Positions 10,501 to 21,981 are shown, numbered from the stretch's first letter. The stretch: 64,000 bases of DNA from Moniliella sp. 'wahieum' (GCA_003971905.1 RSEE01000007.1:434001-498000); one strand, 5' to 3'. Numbers and translations: made by a program. Notes: generated by a model from the sequence alone, not told the origin.

Positions 10501-12879
10501 TTAAGCAGGTGCATAGGTCCGCCTGGTCCGTGGCAGACGTCCATCGTCGTCGGCTGGTTTCGGCGGCGGAGCAAAGCGGAATGGCGAGTCATTCTCCTCA
10601 TCGGCAAGGGCGTGAAGATGGGGCGGTGGCAGAACACGATGGCCATACCCATTCCCAGGGCCATGAGATCCCGATAGGGCAGCAGTCATGCCCAGTGGAG
10701 GCGAGCGCACTGCCGTAAGCGATCCCATTCCCAACCCGCCAAACGACCCGCCAGACCGCGAAGGCGCACGAGACGAAGGTCGCTCCTCTGTTTCGCCTCC
10801 GCGCGAGGGAGCACGGAAAAAGAGGGAATTGTTCGAAGGAGGGCGGAGATCCGAAGGACCAAGAAGATTGGAGAACAAGTCCCGACTGCCGGGACGGGGG
10901 GGAAGGTGCCCCCCATCCCTGCCGCACCTGCTGCCGACGCGGTGCCGGGCCGGCTGATAGACGAAAGCGGAGGCAAAATCGGCCGATCCGACTTGCCTCC
11001 CGGCGGAGAGTCGCGTGTGCCTGGACGTTCCCATGCGCCGGGTGGCCGGTCCGCCTGACCTCGTGTGCCCGGTCGGCTGGACGCCGTAGGGACAGCCCGA
11101 TCCGGCGGGGGGGCGGAGAAGGGAAGGGCAGGGAGGTCGCGGCCCTGACTCAGTGGGAGAGCTGACGAGGCCGCGTCGCGGCCAGAAACGCCATTGCTGC
11201 CGGGCGGAGCAAGCGCCAATCCAAAGCCAGCAGCGGTAGGCGGACGGGAATTCCGCCATTCCGCCCCCGACGCGGGGAAGATTTCCCCACTGGTGGCAGC
11301 CATTACAGCCGAGGCCGAGGTGCTGGGACGGGGATAGTCCGCCCCATTAGTAGGAGGCCGCGCATACGGGTCTGTCCGGTACTCACCCCGGTACTCGTCG
11401 GGCGCGCCAACATTCATGCGATACTCGGATGTCGGCGGCCGGCGGTACTCGCCGTAACCATAGGACCCAAATCCATTTGCCGGGGGGTGGTAAGGGTCAG
11501 TGGAGCGAGAACCAGGCCGCCACATGTCGAAGAAGGTGTTTCCCGTCGCCGAGGGAGGGCGGCCGAACCAGGAGAAATCCATTCCGCCCAAGTGGCCTGG
11601 GTCGTACCCGCCTCCTGGTAATGACGAGGCAGCCAGCGAGCGCGGAGCCAAGGGATCGCTGCCACCTGGTGCAGTGCCATCGTGGGCGACAGGTGTACCC
11701 AGGCTGTCTCCTGAAGCAGAATGAGGTGCGGGAGGGATAGTGTGGGTGCCAGGAGCAACGCCAGGCACGTTCCCATTTGTATGGGAGGCGGTACTGACCC
11801 GACGTTTCTTTCGCGCATGACCTGGGTTGCCACGTCCCGCTCCCGATGTGCGAGGGGCGCGAGCGCGGCCAATTACCTGGTTGGCCGCCAACTGGGCCTG
11901 CGCGGCTTTAGCGGCCAGCTGGGCATGGAGAGTGGCAAGCTCCGAAAGCATTGCTTCATTCTTTTGTGGCTCTGCCGAGTGCACCGTATCGGCATGTTGG
12001 CGTAAATTGTCAAGGCGGGAAAATGATTTGCCGCAATGGCAGGTGAAGGGCTTAGCGCCGTTGTGTTTCCGCTGGTGACGCGCCAATGCTCACTGCGGGT
12101 AAAGACCATGTTGCAGTCGCCATAGCCCGTACAGCGGAACATGGTCACATGGCTCATCTTCTTGCCGTCTTCGCGTTCGGTGGTGCCATTGGCCTTGTTC
12201 TCGCCAGTCGAAGATAGGCCTGGCGGGCTAGGTTGGATGGATGGATCAGGTTTTGAAACGGTACGACGGCGACGGCGAGGCACAGAGGTGGCTGGAGTAG
12301 AAGCCGTCATATCTGCCGAAGCCGAGGCAGAGGGATGCATTCGGACCGCCTCGGCGAGGGGACGGTCATCTTCGTCGTCGCCATCTTCGTCCTTGGGAAA
12401 ATAACGCTTGGCCGGCATCGAAACGGGTTCCAGGGGGGGAGCAGCTTGGACAGCGGGGGAGAAGACGGAGGAGTCGTAAGGCGCAGCAAGCGGAGGTGGG
12501 GGTTGGGGTGGGGGATGACCAAAGGCACTTGGATCAGGAGGGAGGTAGGCGGGAGGAAGACCGGGAGCGGGATGAGCGGCGGCGACCCAAGACGCGTTTG
12601 GGGGGCAGCAACCGGGGCAGCGACGGGGGGGCGCCAGGCCGGATGTGGCCCAGGAACGGAAGGGGAGGCGTAGATAACGGAGGGCGAGGCATAGGCACCC
12701 GGCGGGAAGTAGGGGGCTGCACCATAGTATGCACTGGCGTCGGGGGCGCCAGGAAGCGAGCCGGCTTGGGCGCCGGCCACAACGTAAGAGTGAGGGTTGG
12801 CATGGCCATGTGGGTGCTGGCTGGGCAGCGCAACAGGTGGGGCAGCCTGTTGGTGAGCCGGCGGTGCGGACGCGTACAT
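10501..12879 (-). CDS. Two-finger C2H2 transcription factor (RLDNLRQH type)
   Basis: Probable nuclear DNA-binding regulator. Near 12000-12145 the minus strand encodes two tandem fingers: one with CTGYGDC and a TRSEH helix followed by HQRKH, the second with [16 protein letters not shown], where the first cysteine pair is separated by one residue as in a known group of fungal factors. One missing T near 12085 breaks the frame between them. N-terminal part: Pro/Ala/Tyr-rich, with an acidic patch ([10 protein letters not shown]) and a basic RRRRR cluster before the fingers. C-terminal part: long, disordered, Arg/Pro/Gly-rich, read to 10900 in one frame and then in another to the stop at 10501, where it ends TRRTYAPA. 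The ATG at 12879 is the first convincing start; protein-like sequence continues further 5' to about 13190 without an ATG, so an upstream exon is possible. Confidence 0.6.
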
Positions 12880-13311
12880 GGGCGTCTGGACGTCGGGCGC
12901 AGCGGTAACAGGAGCAATGGCAGCGGCGAGCGGCAGTAGGAAGGTGGCGACGCGGCTGGAGCGACGAATACAGGGCGGAAGCTGTGGACGATGGCAAAGG
13001 AAACGGGACAGGGAGGCGGGCGCAAAGAGAACGGAGCAGCTGCTGGGAGCGCCTGTACCTGAGCTGGACGCGTCGACGTCCGAGGTACGAGGTCCGAGAA
13101 CAAGGGCGGGGGTGGTGGTGGTGAGTGCGAGGTAGGCGGTGCGAGGACTGGGACCGGAGGTAGCGGAGCGGACCCAGCCACGCTTTCCACACGCCGCGAA
13201 GCACTTGCGGTTACCGGGCTTACCGCCTAGCGCTTTCGCAGGTGCGGCCGAGGATTGGCCTGAACGGTGACTAAACGGTTCTCCCGCCGGTCACTGGCTC
13301 ACTGAGCAATG

Positions 13312-13332
13312 ATCGATGATCGATGATCGATG
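13312..13332. repeat. ATCGATG x3
   Basis: Three exact tandem copies of ATCGATG. Confidence 0.9.
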
Positions 13333-13366
13333 ATCGCCTGAAGCAGGATGTATGATGCCTTGCATG

Positions 13367-13387
13367 ACCGGTGACCGGTGACCGATG
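13367..13387. repeat. ACCGGTG x2 plus ACCGATG
   Basis: Three in-phase heptamers, two with the palindromic hexamer ACCGGT and one with a single-base variant. Confidence 0.9.
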
Positions 13388-13436
13388 AGTAGGACTAGTC
13401 TCTGCTTGGCCGCCGAGTGATCCTGAGGCCGAGGGC

Positions 13437-13462
13437 GTGACGCGTGACGTGTGATGTGTGAC
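13437..13462. repeat. ACGCGTG, ACGTGTG, ATGTGTG heptamers
   Basis: Degenerate run of three in-phase units in which the perfect ACGCGT palindrome comes first. It contains a TGACGTG word. Confidence 0.7.
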
Positions 13463-14066
13463 TTGGGATACGCCGCCGTAGCGACGTGGGGCGCGAAGGC
13501 TGCGAAGGGCCAGGCAAGCACAGGCGCACTGTTGCGCATGCCGCCTTTCAGCCTCTGGGCCTGTGCATCATTCATCACCGATCCCCGACACCATTCACGC
13601 ATGCGCCGGCCCAGCCGGGGGGGCAGTCTCTGGCGTGTTGGCGGGCAGCGAGGCTTTGGCAGTGCGCTGGCGCTCGCAGCCAGGCCAGCCCACCCGAGGC
13701 CTGAGGCCCTGAGCGCCTGAGCGCCTGAGCTGAGCGCGGCTTGTTCGAACTGTCCAGATTCTCAAGGGCGACCGCACTGCCGCGGCTCCCACCGCCCCGG
13801 CGGCGCTAGGCGCCCTAGGCCCAATCCTCGACATGAGGCGTGCCGCTTGCAGGGAGCGATAGGCACGGGGGCTGTGCCTGACGTGCCTGACCGCGGGGGC
13901 CGAAGGGGGAAGGGGGGCAAACGAGGCGTTCACGTCGCCTGTGGGCGGCCGAGGCGGGTGTGGCATGGAGCATGGCTGGCAGCGCACGGCACAGCACGGC
14001 GTCCCAGCACAGGACAGGGACAGCGCACGGCCACAGGCACGCCGCGGGACAATGTGCACGGGGCGG

Positions 14067-14110
14067 GTGCTCAGCCTCAGCGCTGAGGCTGAGCGCTGAG
14101 GCTGAGCACC
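14067..14110. repeat. Large imperfect palindrome of CTCAGC/GCTGAG words
   Basis: A 44-base near-perfect inverted repeat: GTGCTCAGCCTCAGCGCT on the left arm and GCGCTGAGGCTGAGCAC on the right, built from repeated AGCGCT and CTCAGC words. It could form a hairpin or cruciform. Similar GCTCAG palindromes occur at 14260-14310, 37684-37715 and 55850-56165. Confidence 0.8.
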
Positions 14111-14378
14111 CGAAGAATGTGTGGGCGTGGCTGGGGTGCAACGTGCAGGGAGCAAGGCAGCAGAGGGGCAGACGGGCGCAGAGCCTGGCATTTATCTGCA
14201 AGCACGTCCGCCCCCGGGCAGCACACCAGCCAGGCAGGGAACCTCTGCGTTTGTGGTTGGGCTCAGCCTGAGCGCTGAGGCGCAGCGCCCAGCCTGAGCG
14301 CTGAGCTCAGCCCAGGCATGGCGCCTGTGCTGGCCGCCCCACCTGCGCTCTCTTGCGCCACGCCCCCCTGTCGCACCC

Positions 14379-14406
14379 ATCGATAATCGATAACCGGTAA
14401 CCGGTA
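14379..14406. repeat. Mixed heptamers: ATCGATA x2 then ACCGGTA x2
   Basis: Four perfect, directly abutting heptamers, two with core ATCGAT and two with core ACCGGT, in one continuous 7-base phase and sharing the spacer base A. Confidence 0.95.
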
Positions 14407-14652
14407 CCATCGACAGCGACCTTCTTTTGTCTGGTTGCATACTCCGCCACCGAGAGATATTGAAGCCAGAGCAGGCTGATATCTGAGAGCCTGGGGCAGG
14501 CAAGTGAAGACGTTCTCGGTGTGCGCCGCAGTTCTTTCTTCCGCGCAGTGCCTTCGTCAACGCGTCAACCGATATGGGGCAATTGACCTTGATATCGAGA
14601 GCCCATCGACCGTCGTCGACCATCAATTCCATCGCCAATCGGTCCTAGCGTC

Positions 14653-14673
14653 ATGCATCATGCATCATGCATC
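14653..14673. repeat. ATGCATC x3
   Basis: Three exact tandem heptamers with core ATGCAT and spacer C, followed by degenerate ATG-words. Confidence 0.95.
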
Positions 14674-14707
14674 ATGCCATGTCCATGTCATCGGTCACCG
14701 GCCGGTC

Positions 14708-14742
14708 ACCGGTCATCGATCATTAATCATTAATCATTGCTC
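14708..14742. repeat. Mixed heptamers: ACCGGTC, ATCGATC, ATTAATC x2, ATTGCTC
   Basis: Four perfect heptamers with three different palindromic hexamers and one shared spacer C, in a single phase, followed by one degenerate unit. This is the clearest example of the class. Confidence 0.95.
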
Positions 14743-15015
14743 AGCGGGTGCTCAGCCGCTCAATCATTAACATCGACATCAGCGGTGCTGGAGCAAGGGG
14801 GCCTGTATAGGGCCCTGTCAGGCCCTGGCCGACGCGGCCGCGGGTGGATGACGTGGACGGGGCAAAAGCCAAGGCAAGCAGAGCAAGCCACGCAAGCCGC
14901 GCGGGTCCCTGAGTACTCAGACTGAGTATAACTGAGTGCAGACCTGTGCACATTGTGCAGACTCCCTTAATTGCTTTGCAATTTGACCACAGGTGACCAG
15001 CTACCGGTTACCTGT

Positions 15016-15035
15016 AAGCTTGAAGCTTGAAGCTT
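15016..15035. repeat. AAGCTTG x2 plus AAGCTT
   Basis: Three in-phase AAGCTT palindromes with G spacers. Confidence 0.9.
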
Positions 15036-15185
15036 TCGAGCATTGGAGATTGAGTGTTTGGATGGAATGCTGAGCCGCTGAGAGGCAGACGCCCCATGTT
15101 TGCGGCCAAGAATGTGGTGGTGCAAAAAGCGACGCTCTCCCCGGTTCCATGTTCAGCGAGCGTTCGGCGCGCTCAGCGTGCAACT

Positions 15186-15212
15186 GAACGTTCAACGTGT
15201 TCAACGTTCACC
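15186..15212. repeat. AACGTTC repeats
   Basis: Two AACGTTC units flanking a degenerate one (AACGTGTTC). Related TTGAACGTT words recur at 38271-38305 and 50380-50465. Confidence 0.8.
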
Positions 15213-15738
15213 CTCTGCACCCTGCCTTCATTGCATTGGAACGCCTTGGCACGCCTGGTACCTCGATACTGCGCGTATACTTGGGCCGTCGTCGAGATTG
15301 CGCCGGCCGTTGTCCGCGCAGTATGCCAGAATCTTAGAATCTCGCAATAGAAGCAAACTCAGGCCGGCCCTAGACTGGCGGCTGTGGCGGCACTCGCTCG
15401 CTTTCTACGTGTGCTCCGCTGAGCGCTGGCGCTGACACGCGCTGACTACACCCAGGCCTCAATGAAAACACTGGCCAATGATTATACGACCGGTAGGTCG
15501 TGTGGACCAAGAAGGGTCATACATGTCACACTCTGATCTTCTTTCACATTTCAAGCTTCAAGCCCAACGCCAGTATCCCCATCCTCTGGCCTAGTGCCAC
15601 TCCCTTCCATCTATCTCTTCCTCAGTCGGGGTTCGACGTTCGACCCAGCACCTGTCTCATTTCTTCCCTCTACCACTACATGTAAGACTAAGTACTAACG
15701 GCACACTTCTGGGACGTCGGTGGGGAATCACTCGTTTC

Positions 15739-15761
15739 ACTAGTCACTAATCACTCATCAC
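15739..15761. repeat. ACTAGTC-type heptamers
   Basis: Three in-phase heptamers, ACTAGTC, ACTAATC and ACTCATC; the first has the perfect palindrome ACTAGT. Confidence 0.7.
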
Positions 15762-18700
15762 AGGATCTTTGGACACGAGCACTGTGGATCCAACACACCA
15801 CAAGCAGAGTACACTCAGTACTCACACAGAAGGGCGCAATTCTCACAGAAAAAGCAGTATAGGTAACCAACCCACCTACTGTGAATCAGCTTTGACTGCA
15901 TTGCCCACTTGCTCGCGCTGAATCTCATCTTTGTTCGCAATAAGTTTTTGCATCTGTTTGATGTATCCGCGGGGGAAGGAGAGGAAAGGGGGGTGCGTAC
16001 TCAGCCACAGAGTATTACTCAGCGCACTCAGCGCAGACCATTTTTGTGCACACCCCGGCTTATTGTATGCTTCGCCAACTTCATGAAAAGGAGCTGGCGC
16101 CGGGTGAAGCGAAGTGTCATATGACGGGACCCGGGGTATAACAATAAAGGCATCATGTTCATCCGTGGATGTCACATCTCGTTTGAGTCAAAAGTACTGT
16201 GACTATATACTGTGAGGGTATGGCGGGACTCGTGCTCCCGAGTGATGACTAGATGAGCGAGACAATGCAGGTATTCCACTCAGTCGCCCTCTTGCACAGT
16301 GCAACTGAGATGTACATCCTATATATTCTCCCTCTCTTTTACCCTCCCGGAAGTTTTCTCCTCTGCTGTTCCGCGGGGTACTTCCTGCTATGGAAAAGGT
16401 CCTACACTTCTCATAGGCTCATGTGTATGTATTCTGCATTCTTAACTTCGCATTGGCACCATGGACACTAGAATCATCAACAATACAGAGTGTGTGTATA
16501 TATGTGGTCCACAACAGGAGGTGGGCGCAGAAGGGAACGGAGAGGTCACTGGAATGGATAGAGGGGACAGAGGTGAATTGTCGCCTCCTCTCCTCCCCCC
16601 CTTATTTGGCCTTAGAAGGATAAGTCAATCTTTTCTATGACAGTAACAGGGTGTTGGCATGGCTCTCGCTCTCCAAAACCGTGCGCGGAAGAGAGGTAAA
16701 AATGTGCCTAATGGCAATTGAGGTTCGATGTGCTTTCGCATCCTAGATATGCCATTCATATCGATACCGGCCCTCACTTGTTCCTGCCTGAACCCCCTCC
16801 CCTCATCATAAACCGTAACAGTGTAGGGGTGACCATCATCCCTTAGTAAAGCCAATGAACATACACGACGGTTATAGATACACGGAATTAGCGACGAGTA
16901 TGTGCGACCCAATTGAACATGTGCATTAGAATAATGCTATACGGAGGAATGCTACGAAGAACCTGCCGAAGGTTAGGACACATAGGTAGCGTGACTGTGA
17001 TATTTCCCTTCGAAGGGGACAGGGGGTCCTCCTACGGTCTATCAGCAAAACGAAACAAACAAGGGGTAGTTATTTATATGCATCACTTTTGTCTGTGTCT
17101 ATTAGGAGAAGCACAACTGCCAAGAGAAAATTGTAAAGCCAACAAGGATGTAGCTATTATAAAGAGCGATTTGAGGTAAACGGGCTTAGGAACGAAAAGT
17201 AGCTGGTGTCTGTGGGGTATCAAGGGCAAAAACACGCACGCCTGGGTGTGGGAACCAGCATCAAAGTATTAGCCCCAATCCAACCTTGATATTCTCAGCA
17301 ACCAACACAAAAAAGGCCAGGCGATAGTGACCACGATAATGACCCTTACCCTGCAACCATCCATAAACATGTGGTGATGGAGGACCCCAGTGTTTGGAGA
17401 CGGATGTGACAATATGCACTTGCTGTGACCTATGTACTGGACTTATATACGCGAACGCGCTGTAGACGGGAAGGTGAGTATTCTAACCCATTGCAAACAT
17501 CATCTTTCAGCCTCGTCCTTGTAATATAACAGACGAGGAGACCACCGGGCCTACGCCCCGGCCAGCCAGGGCTTCACCCTAGCTTCTTGTGCTGGGCCAC
17601 CTTCGCCACCGTCGCCACCGTCGCCACCGCTCCACGGGTCCACCATTCCACACTGAAGAGAATATCCTCGCACCGTAGCCACGTTCCACATGCTGGAGAG
17701 GCGATATCATATCACCACAACTACAAGGGGGAAATGTGGGATTGTGTGCTGACTTGTGGGCACATTCTCTATCAAACGTCGAAGAGACTACTAAAGGAGT
17801 ACCCCATAATTATTCTTCTTCCGTCTCGCTGAGACTAGTATATGCACTTGCGCTACTCGACCTTTTTGTCTGTCCTCTCACCAACGATGAGAGTCTCCCG
17901 ACAAGGAATATACCTTGCCCGCTGCTTTGACTTGGCATGCTCTTCCCATTATTGTTGTCGGGCCGAGAAGTGCCATTGATGTTCTAGAGCTGTGACTCCG
18001 TGCGGTTTTTCTGCTGGACAGAGGTGGGAACAGAGGAGACGCAGATGCTCGACGCCCTTCCTGACCGTCTTATCTCTCTTCTCCGTGTTTTACGCCTTCA
18101 GTTTATCGCCTTTGACACCTTTCGCCTTTCTTTCATCCTTTTTCTTCACAATCAGCTACTGACGCATATGGCTTCACTCCTCTCCTCCTCTATTGTCTGG
18201 TTGCCTCGTCGGTCCCTGGGTAGTACGCCCCTATAACACTTTCGTCGGATCCTCATCGCGTCGGGACGTGGTAGAGCTGTCAGCTCCCAGCGCTATTATT
18301 GCGCACGCGCCTTATCAGACATCCTACTTTCGACGCTGTTGGGAGATCTATCTGACTCGTCACCTACGCTCTCTATGGGTGTCTGCGGCTAGGTGACGGC
18401 GGCGGCCGCGATGAGGAGATGAGAGTGGTGCCCGTGTTTTGGGGCGGTGCCTGTGTTCCAGGTCACGGCGCGGGGCTCGGCCCAAATAACTCTCGCTATC
18501 TACTCCGTTTGGTGCTCAAACGGATCATGAGTTCCCTCGATCTGTGACCAGAATCGAATCCCTTCTGTATACGGCCGAGGAGATAGGTACATTGGCTTTT
18601 GGATCTTTGTGTGATTTTTTTATCTTACTTCAGGTTGGCTTGGTTAGATATGCAAGTGAGCTCTAAGTTGAACATCCGGATCTGGAGTTAGTTCCTTATT

Positions 18701-19744
18701 ATCTGCGAGTCTTGTGATGACATTCATACTCTCTTTTCCCATCTCGTTCTTTTGGTTGTGAGGGCCGAGATAATGCCCTTTACGATGTTCTGTTTGTATC
18801 ATCTTTTTGATTCATGACGTTCTTTCTCCCTATAGCGGGCCATTATCATCTCCTATTGTTGCCCAACCATCCTTGACCCCCAGGCAAAACTCATCTAGCG
18901 TTTCTCCTATTATAGTTCACCGAGAGGCTACAAGAGCACGCGCTAGTCTTGCTTGTTCCGGTACCCATATACGCAACCTTGCCACGCGAGCTGATACCCA
19001 ATTAAAGCTCCGTTCGAACTCGCCATCTGCGTTCATCAACACACTGCAAGATAAACTGTGAGTGACTAATGACTCTCTTTTTGGTCCAAGGGAAATCACC
19101 CCTGAACTGTGGGTCGGGCTCCAGTCCGGGGCTAGCCCATGATATCACCGGCAACAATGGTCCTTTTGGGGTGTAGAACCCCACATACCGTGCGCTGTGG
19201 GGAGGAATCGGGGTGGCTCAGGCAGGTACAGGCGGGCAGCATCACCTCGAGAAAAATGTGTGGGCTCAAGACCTAAGAAAGAGAAAATGATATTATTCCA
19301 CACGAGTGAGAGGAGCTCGTCAGAGGAACAACATCGGGGAGAGTCGGATGGACTAGTGCCTGAGGCGATGTGATCTCATGTGTGATGTGGGTGGCTGAGC
19401 CGCTCAGCCGCTGTCAGAAAACTGGATAATTAAGCTGCGTATCTTGGAAACTGGACCGAGTGTCCGTTCCGGGTGGTTCGGGTACTGCTCCGGTACCCTA
19501 CTGTTGCTGCGAGCGTCGAAATAGGATCGCTATTGGGAAGACAACGTTGTGCTGGAGCCAAAAAAGCAAAGTTGGCCCATATACTTGAGCCGGGAACCGG
19601 AAGGCGTTGCGTATCCTCCGGTGCGAGAGTTCAACGTTTGTTCAACATTGAATCTAGGCACGGGCACAGTGTCCTTTTGTTACCTTTCTGTTGAGAGGTG
19701 GTTGTTGAACGGTTGACCCGTCAACGCAGCCGGGCTCCTTGGGG

Positions 19745-19753
19745 TATTTAAAT
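19745..19753 (+). promoter_or_regulatory. TATA-like element upstream of uricase
   Basis: An A/T word (TATTTAAAT) about 90 bases before the uricase ATG, followed by a C/T-rich leader. Position and composition fit a core promoter; no experimental support. Confidence 0.4.
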
Positions 19754-19842
19754 CTCAACTGCAGCCGGAAGATTACCACCCCAACCTCAACCCCACCCAC
19801 CTAGGTCTCCCCCCTTCGCCGCGAAGCTTGCTCCTCTTCACA

Positions 19843-20841
19843 ATGGTTCACCTCTACGACTACAGCTACGGCAAGGACCTGGTCCGCATTCTCCGTGTCG
19901 TGCGCAACCCCCAGGACAAGAGCAAGCACCAGATTGTCGAGTACATCGTCCGTTGCCTGCTGCGGGGCCCCGTGGCCAAGGACAACAAGTTGGCCCAGTC
20001 CTACACCCACGCCGACAACTCTTTGGTTGTCGCTACCGACTCGGTCAAGAACACGCTCAACGTTCTGGCGAAGACCCTGGCGCCCGGTGACGTGCTTGTG
20101 CCGGAGCGTTTCGCCCTGTCGGCGGCTGCGCACTTCTTGGGCAAGTACGACCATCTGACTGGGGTGGATGTGACTATCCAAAAGCTCAAGTGGACGCGCA
20201 TTGTGCTTGAGGACGGCCCGCACAAGCACTCTTTTGTTCGGGATGGCAATGAGGTGCGCACGGTCTTCCTTGAGGCCCGCCGGAATGCGGCGGGAGCGGC
20301 CATCGTGAGCAAATTGGAAGGCGGACTGAAGGACCTGTTGGTGCTCAAGTCGTCTGGCTCGGCCTTCCATGGCTTCTACAAGGATGAATTTACCACCCTT
20401 GTCCCGGTCAACGACCGCATTTTCTCTACGGCCATCGACCTCACCTATTCCTTCAACGTCCCGGCCACTCCGCTGCCCCAGCTTCTGTCTAGCAAGGATG
20501 GCTTGACCGACTTTGACGCGATTGCCGACGCGGCTAAGGCACACACGATCCGTGTATTTGCTACGGATGACTCGGCTTCGGTCCAGGCGACGATGTTTAC
20601 CATGGCCTCCGACATTCTCAACGACCCGCGGCCTTTCTTTTCGACTGGTGCCCACAAGTGGTTGGAGGATGTGGAGTATGCGCTGCCTAACAAGCACTAT
20701 GTCCCTATCGATCTATCCTTTAAAGGGTTGTCCAACACCAACGAGAAGGACGCCGAGGTCTTCCTCCCTCAACAACACCCTTCCGGCTTGATCAAGGCCA
20801 AGATCTCGCGCAAGGACCCACTCGCCAAGTCCAAGCTCTAA
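19843..20841 (+). CDS. Urate oxidase (uricase), peroxisomal
   Basis: Oxidises uric acid to 5-hydroxyisourate in purine breakdown, giving access to urate nitrogen. The intact 332-codon frame matches the family along its length: N-terminal YDYSYGKDLVRILRVVRN, LVVATDSVKNTLNVLAK (the TDSVKNT active-site region), SGSAFHGFYKDEFTTL, and a C-terminal HYVPIDLSFKGL followed by NTNEKDAEVFLPQQHPSG. The last three residues are SKL, the type 1 peroxisomal targeting signal. Fungal uricases are usually about 300 residues, so the length is normal. The gene has no intron and no frame break. The start is the first ATG of the frame, in a good context after a C-rich leader. The next gene downstream is thioredoxin, about 1.1 kb away. 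Confidence 0.97.
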   Translation: MVHLYDYSYGKDLVRILRVVRNPQDKSKHQIVEYIVRCLLRGPVAKDNKLAQSYTHADNSLVVATDSVKNTLNVLAKTLAPGDVLVPERFALSAAAHFLGKYDHLTGVDVTIQKLKWTRIVLEDGPHKHSFVRDGNEVRTVFLEARRNAAGAAIVSKLEGGLKDLLVLKSSGSAFHGFYKDEFTTLVPVNDRIFSTAIDLTYSFNVPATPLPQLLSSKDGLTDFDAIADAAKAHTIRVFATDDSASVQATMFTMASDILNDPRPFFSTGAHKWLEDVEYALPNKHYVPIDLSFKGLSNTNEKDAEVFLPQQHPSGLIKAKISRKDPLAKSKL

Positions 20842-21981
20842 TGATAGAGTCTTGTCCTGACTTTACTGCAACTGCTCTTCCCTTGCCCACACGCTCCGCG
20901 TCACGATCCATGTATCATTTTGACCATGTACCGAATGGTTCCCATCTGACGTACCCTGATGTCCATAGTTGAGGCGCAGAAATAAGAGATTCAGGCTTGA
21001 CGCCTAAGGAGAGGGTGAGTAATTTAGGCCGGCTGGGTACTGGGGGCGAGGCAACGCGTCGGTTGTGAGCGCTTCTGCCATTTGCCGGTGCGCCATGATG
21101 CATGATGCATGATGCATGACCGGTGACCCACGGGCCATCATCGGAAGATGTGGCTGCAATCAGATGGCCGCTACTGACTGAAAGAGTTTGGGCAGCTGAT
21201 CGCGAGCACGGAGGGTGGCCGGTGGCCGAAGTATCGAGCGCAAGCGGTGTGGCTCGTGGAAAGAAAACAGGAGCGGGAAGCGAACACAGGAGCACAGATG
21301 GACAGGCGCAGACGCGTGGACAGAGGACAGCTAGCAAGTACCAGCGTCACGCGTCACAGAAAGTCTGTCCAACAGGGAAGATCATCTCCACGTCACAACA
21401 GAGAGAAGCGCGCCATGTGAATGGAAAGGTCGTTGTGGAGCAGTGCGCATTCTGGCCACGATGCAATGCGTGGCCCCAGCGAAACCCTGCGACGCTGGGT
21501 ACTGCTGGCTTCCGCCCCGAAACTTTCCTGAATCCGGTCTGAATGTTTTGTCCTGCTCCACAGAGCCGAATGCATAATGCCCACGCTCAATTAAGTTTGC
21601 CAATTAAGTTGCGTGGCCGAGCGATGAAGGGTTGACGTCGGGGAGCTCGGGCTGATTGCATCCAGTCCAGAAGGGCAAGCAATAGAAGGACAGAGAAGCC
21701 AGGCCGAGAGATGGAGCTAATTAAGTCGCCGTTTCAGCGGCCAACGGCGCTTCAAAACCCCGGCGGCCATTAGGTATTGGGCAGCACGGAGGCAGTACCC
21801 GGGGTTTACGGTCACCATGGTGGGTGGCGTCATAGCGCCCGTGCTTCCGAACTGTCCCCGTGCCCGGCGACGGGAAAGCCACTCACTCACAGGCCCGTCC
21901 TGCAGCTTGCTGCTATTTAAGGCACGCGAGTTGCCCTGGCAGCCCTTGTCACGCTCCCACCACCTCCATCTGTCTCACACC
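20842..21981. other. Intergenic between uricase and thioredoxin
   Basis: No gene seen. It contains the mixed heptamer array at 21098-21125. A CTATTTAAGG word near 21912 is a possible TATA element of the thioredoxin gene. Confidence 0.4.
21098..21125. repeat. Mixed heptamers: ATGCATG x3 then ACCGGTG
   Basis: Four perfect abutting heptamers with two different palindromic cores and spacer G, in one phase. Confidence 0.95.

Larger units (their letters stand above)
12880..15430. other. Gene-poor stretch dense in short palindromic repeats
   Basis: No convincing gene beyond the possible N-terminus of the C2H2 factor (to about 13190). It has the highest density of tandem palindromic heptamers in the window (13312, 13367, 14379, 14653, 14708, 15016, 15186), plus GCTCAG/CTGAGC-rich palindromes near 13690-13735, 14067-14110 and 14260-14310. 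Confidence 0.5.
15431..19842. other. 4.4-kb stretch without a recognisable gene
   Basis: Lower GC than its surroundings, with stops in all frames. The longest ORFs are about 100 codons and match nothing known, for example a minus-strand 99-codon frame at 15876-16175. One ACTAGTC/ACTAATC/ACTCATC run lies at 15739-15761. No transposon terminal repeats or reverse-transcriptase motifs were seen. The last 150 bases are presumably the uricase promoter. Confidence 0.4.

Noticed and set aside
13312-14742. CRISPR-like or telomere-like array
   Set aside because: Units are 7 bases, self-complementary, few in number and without unique spacers; this is a eukaryotic sequence, and the arrays do not match telomere repeats.
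15876-16175. 99-codon minus-strand ORF
   Set aside because: No homology recognised, no introns or neighbouring exons, and length expected by chance in a long gene-free stretch.
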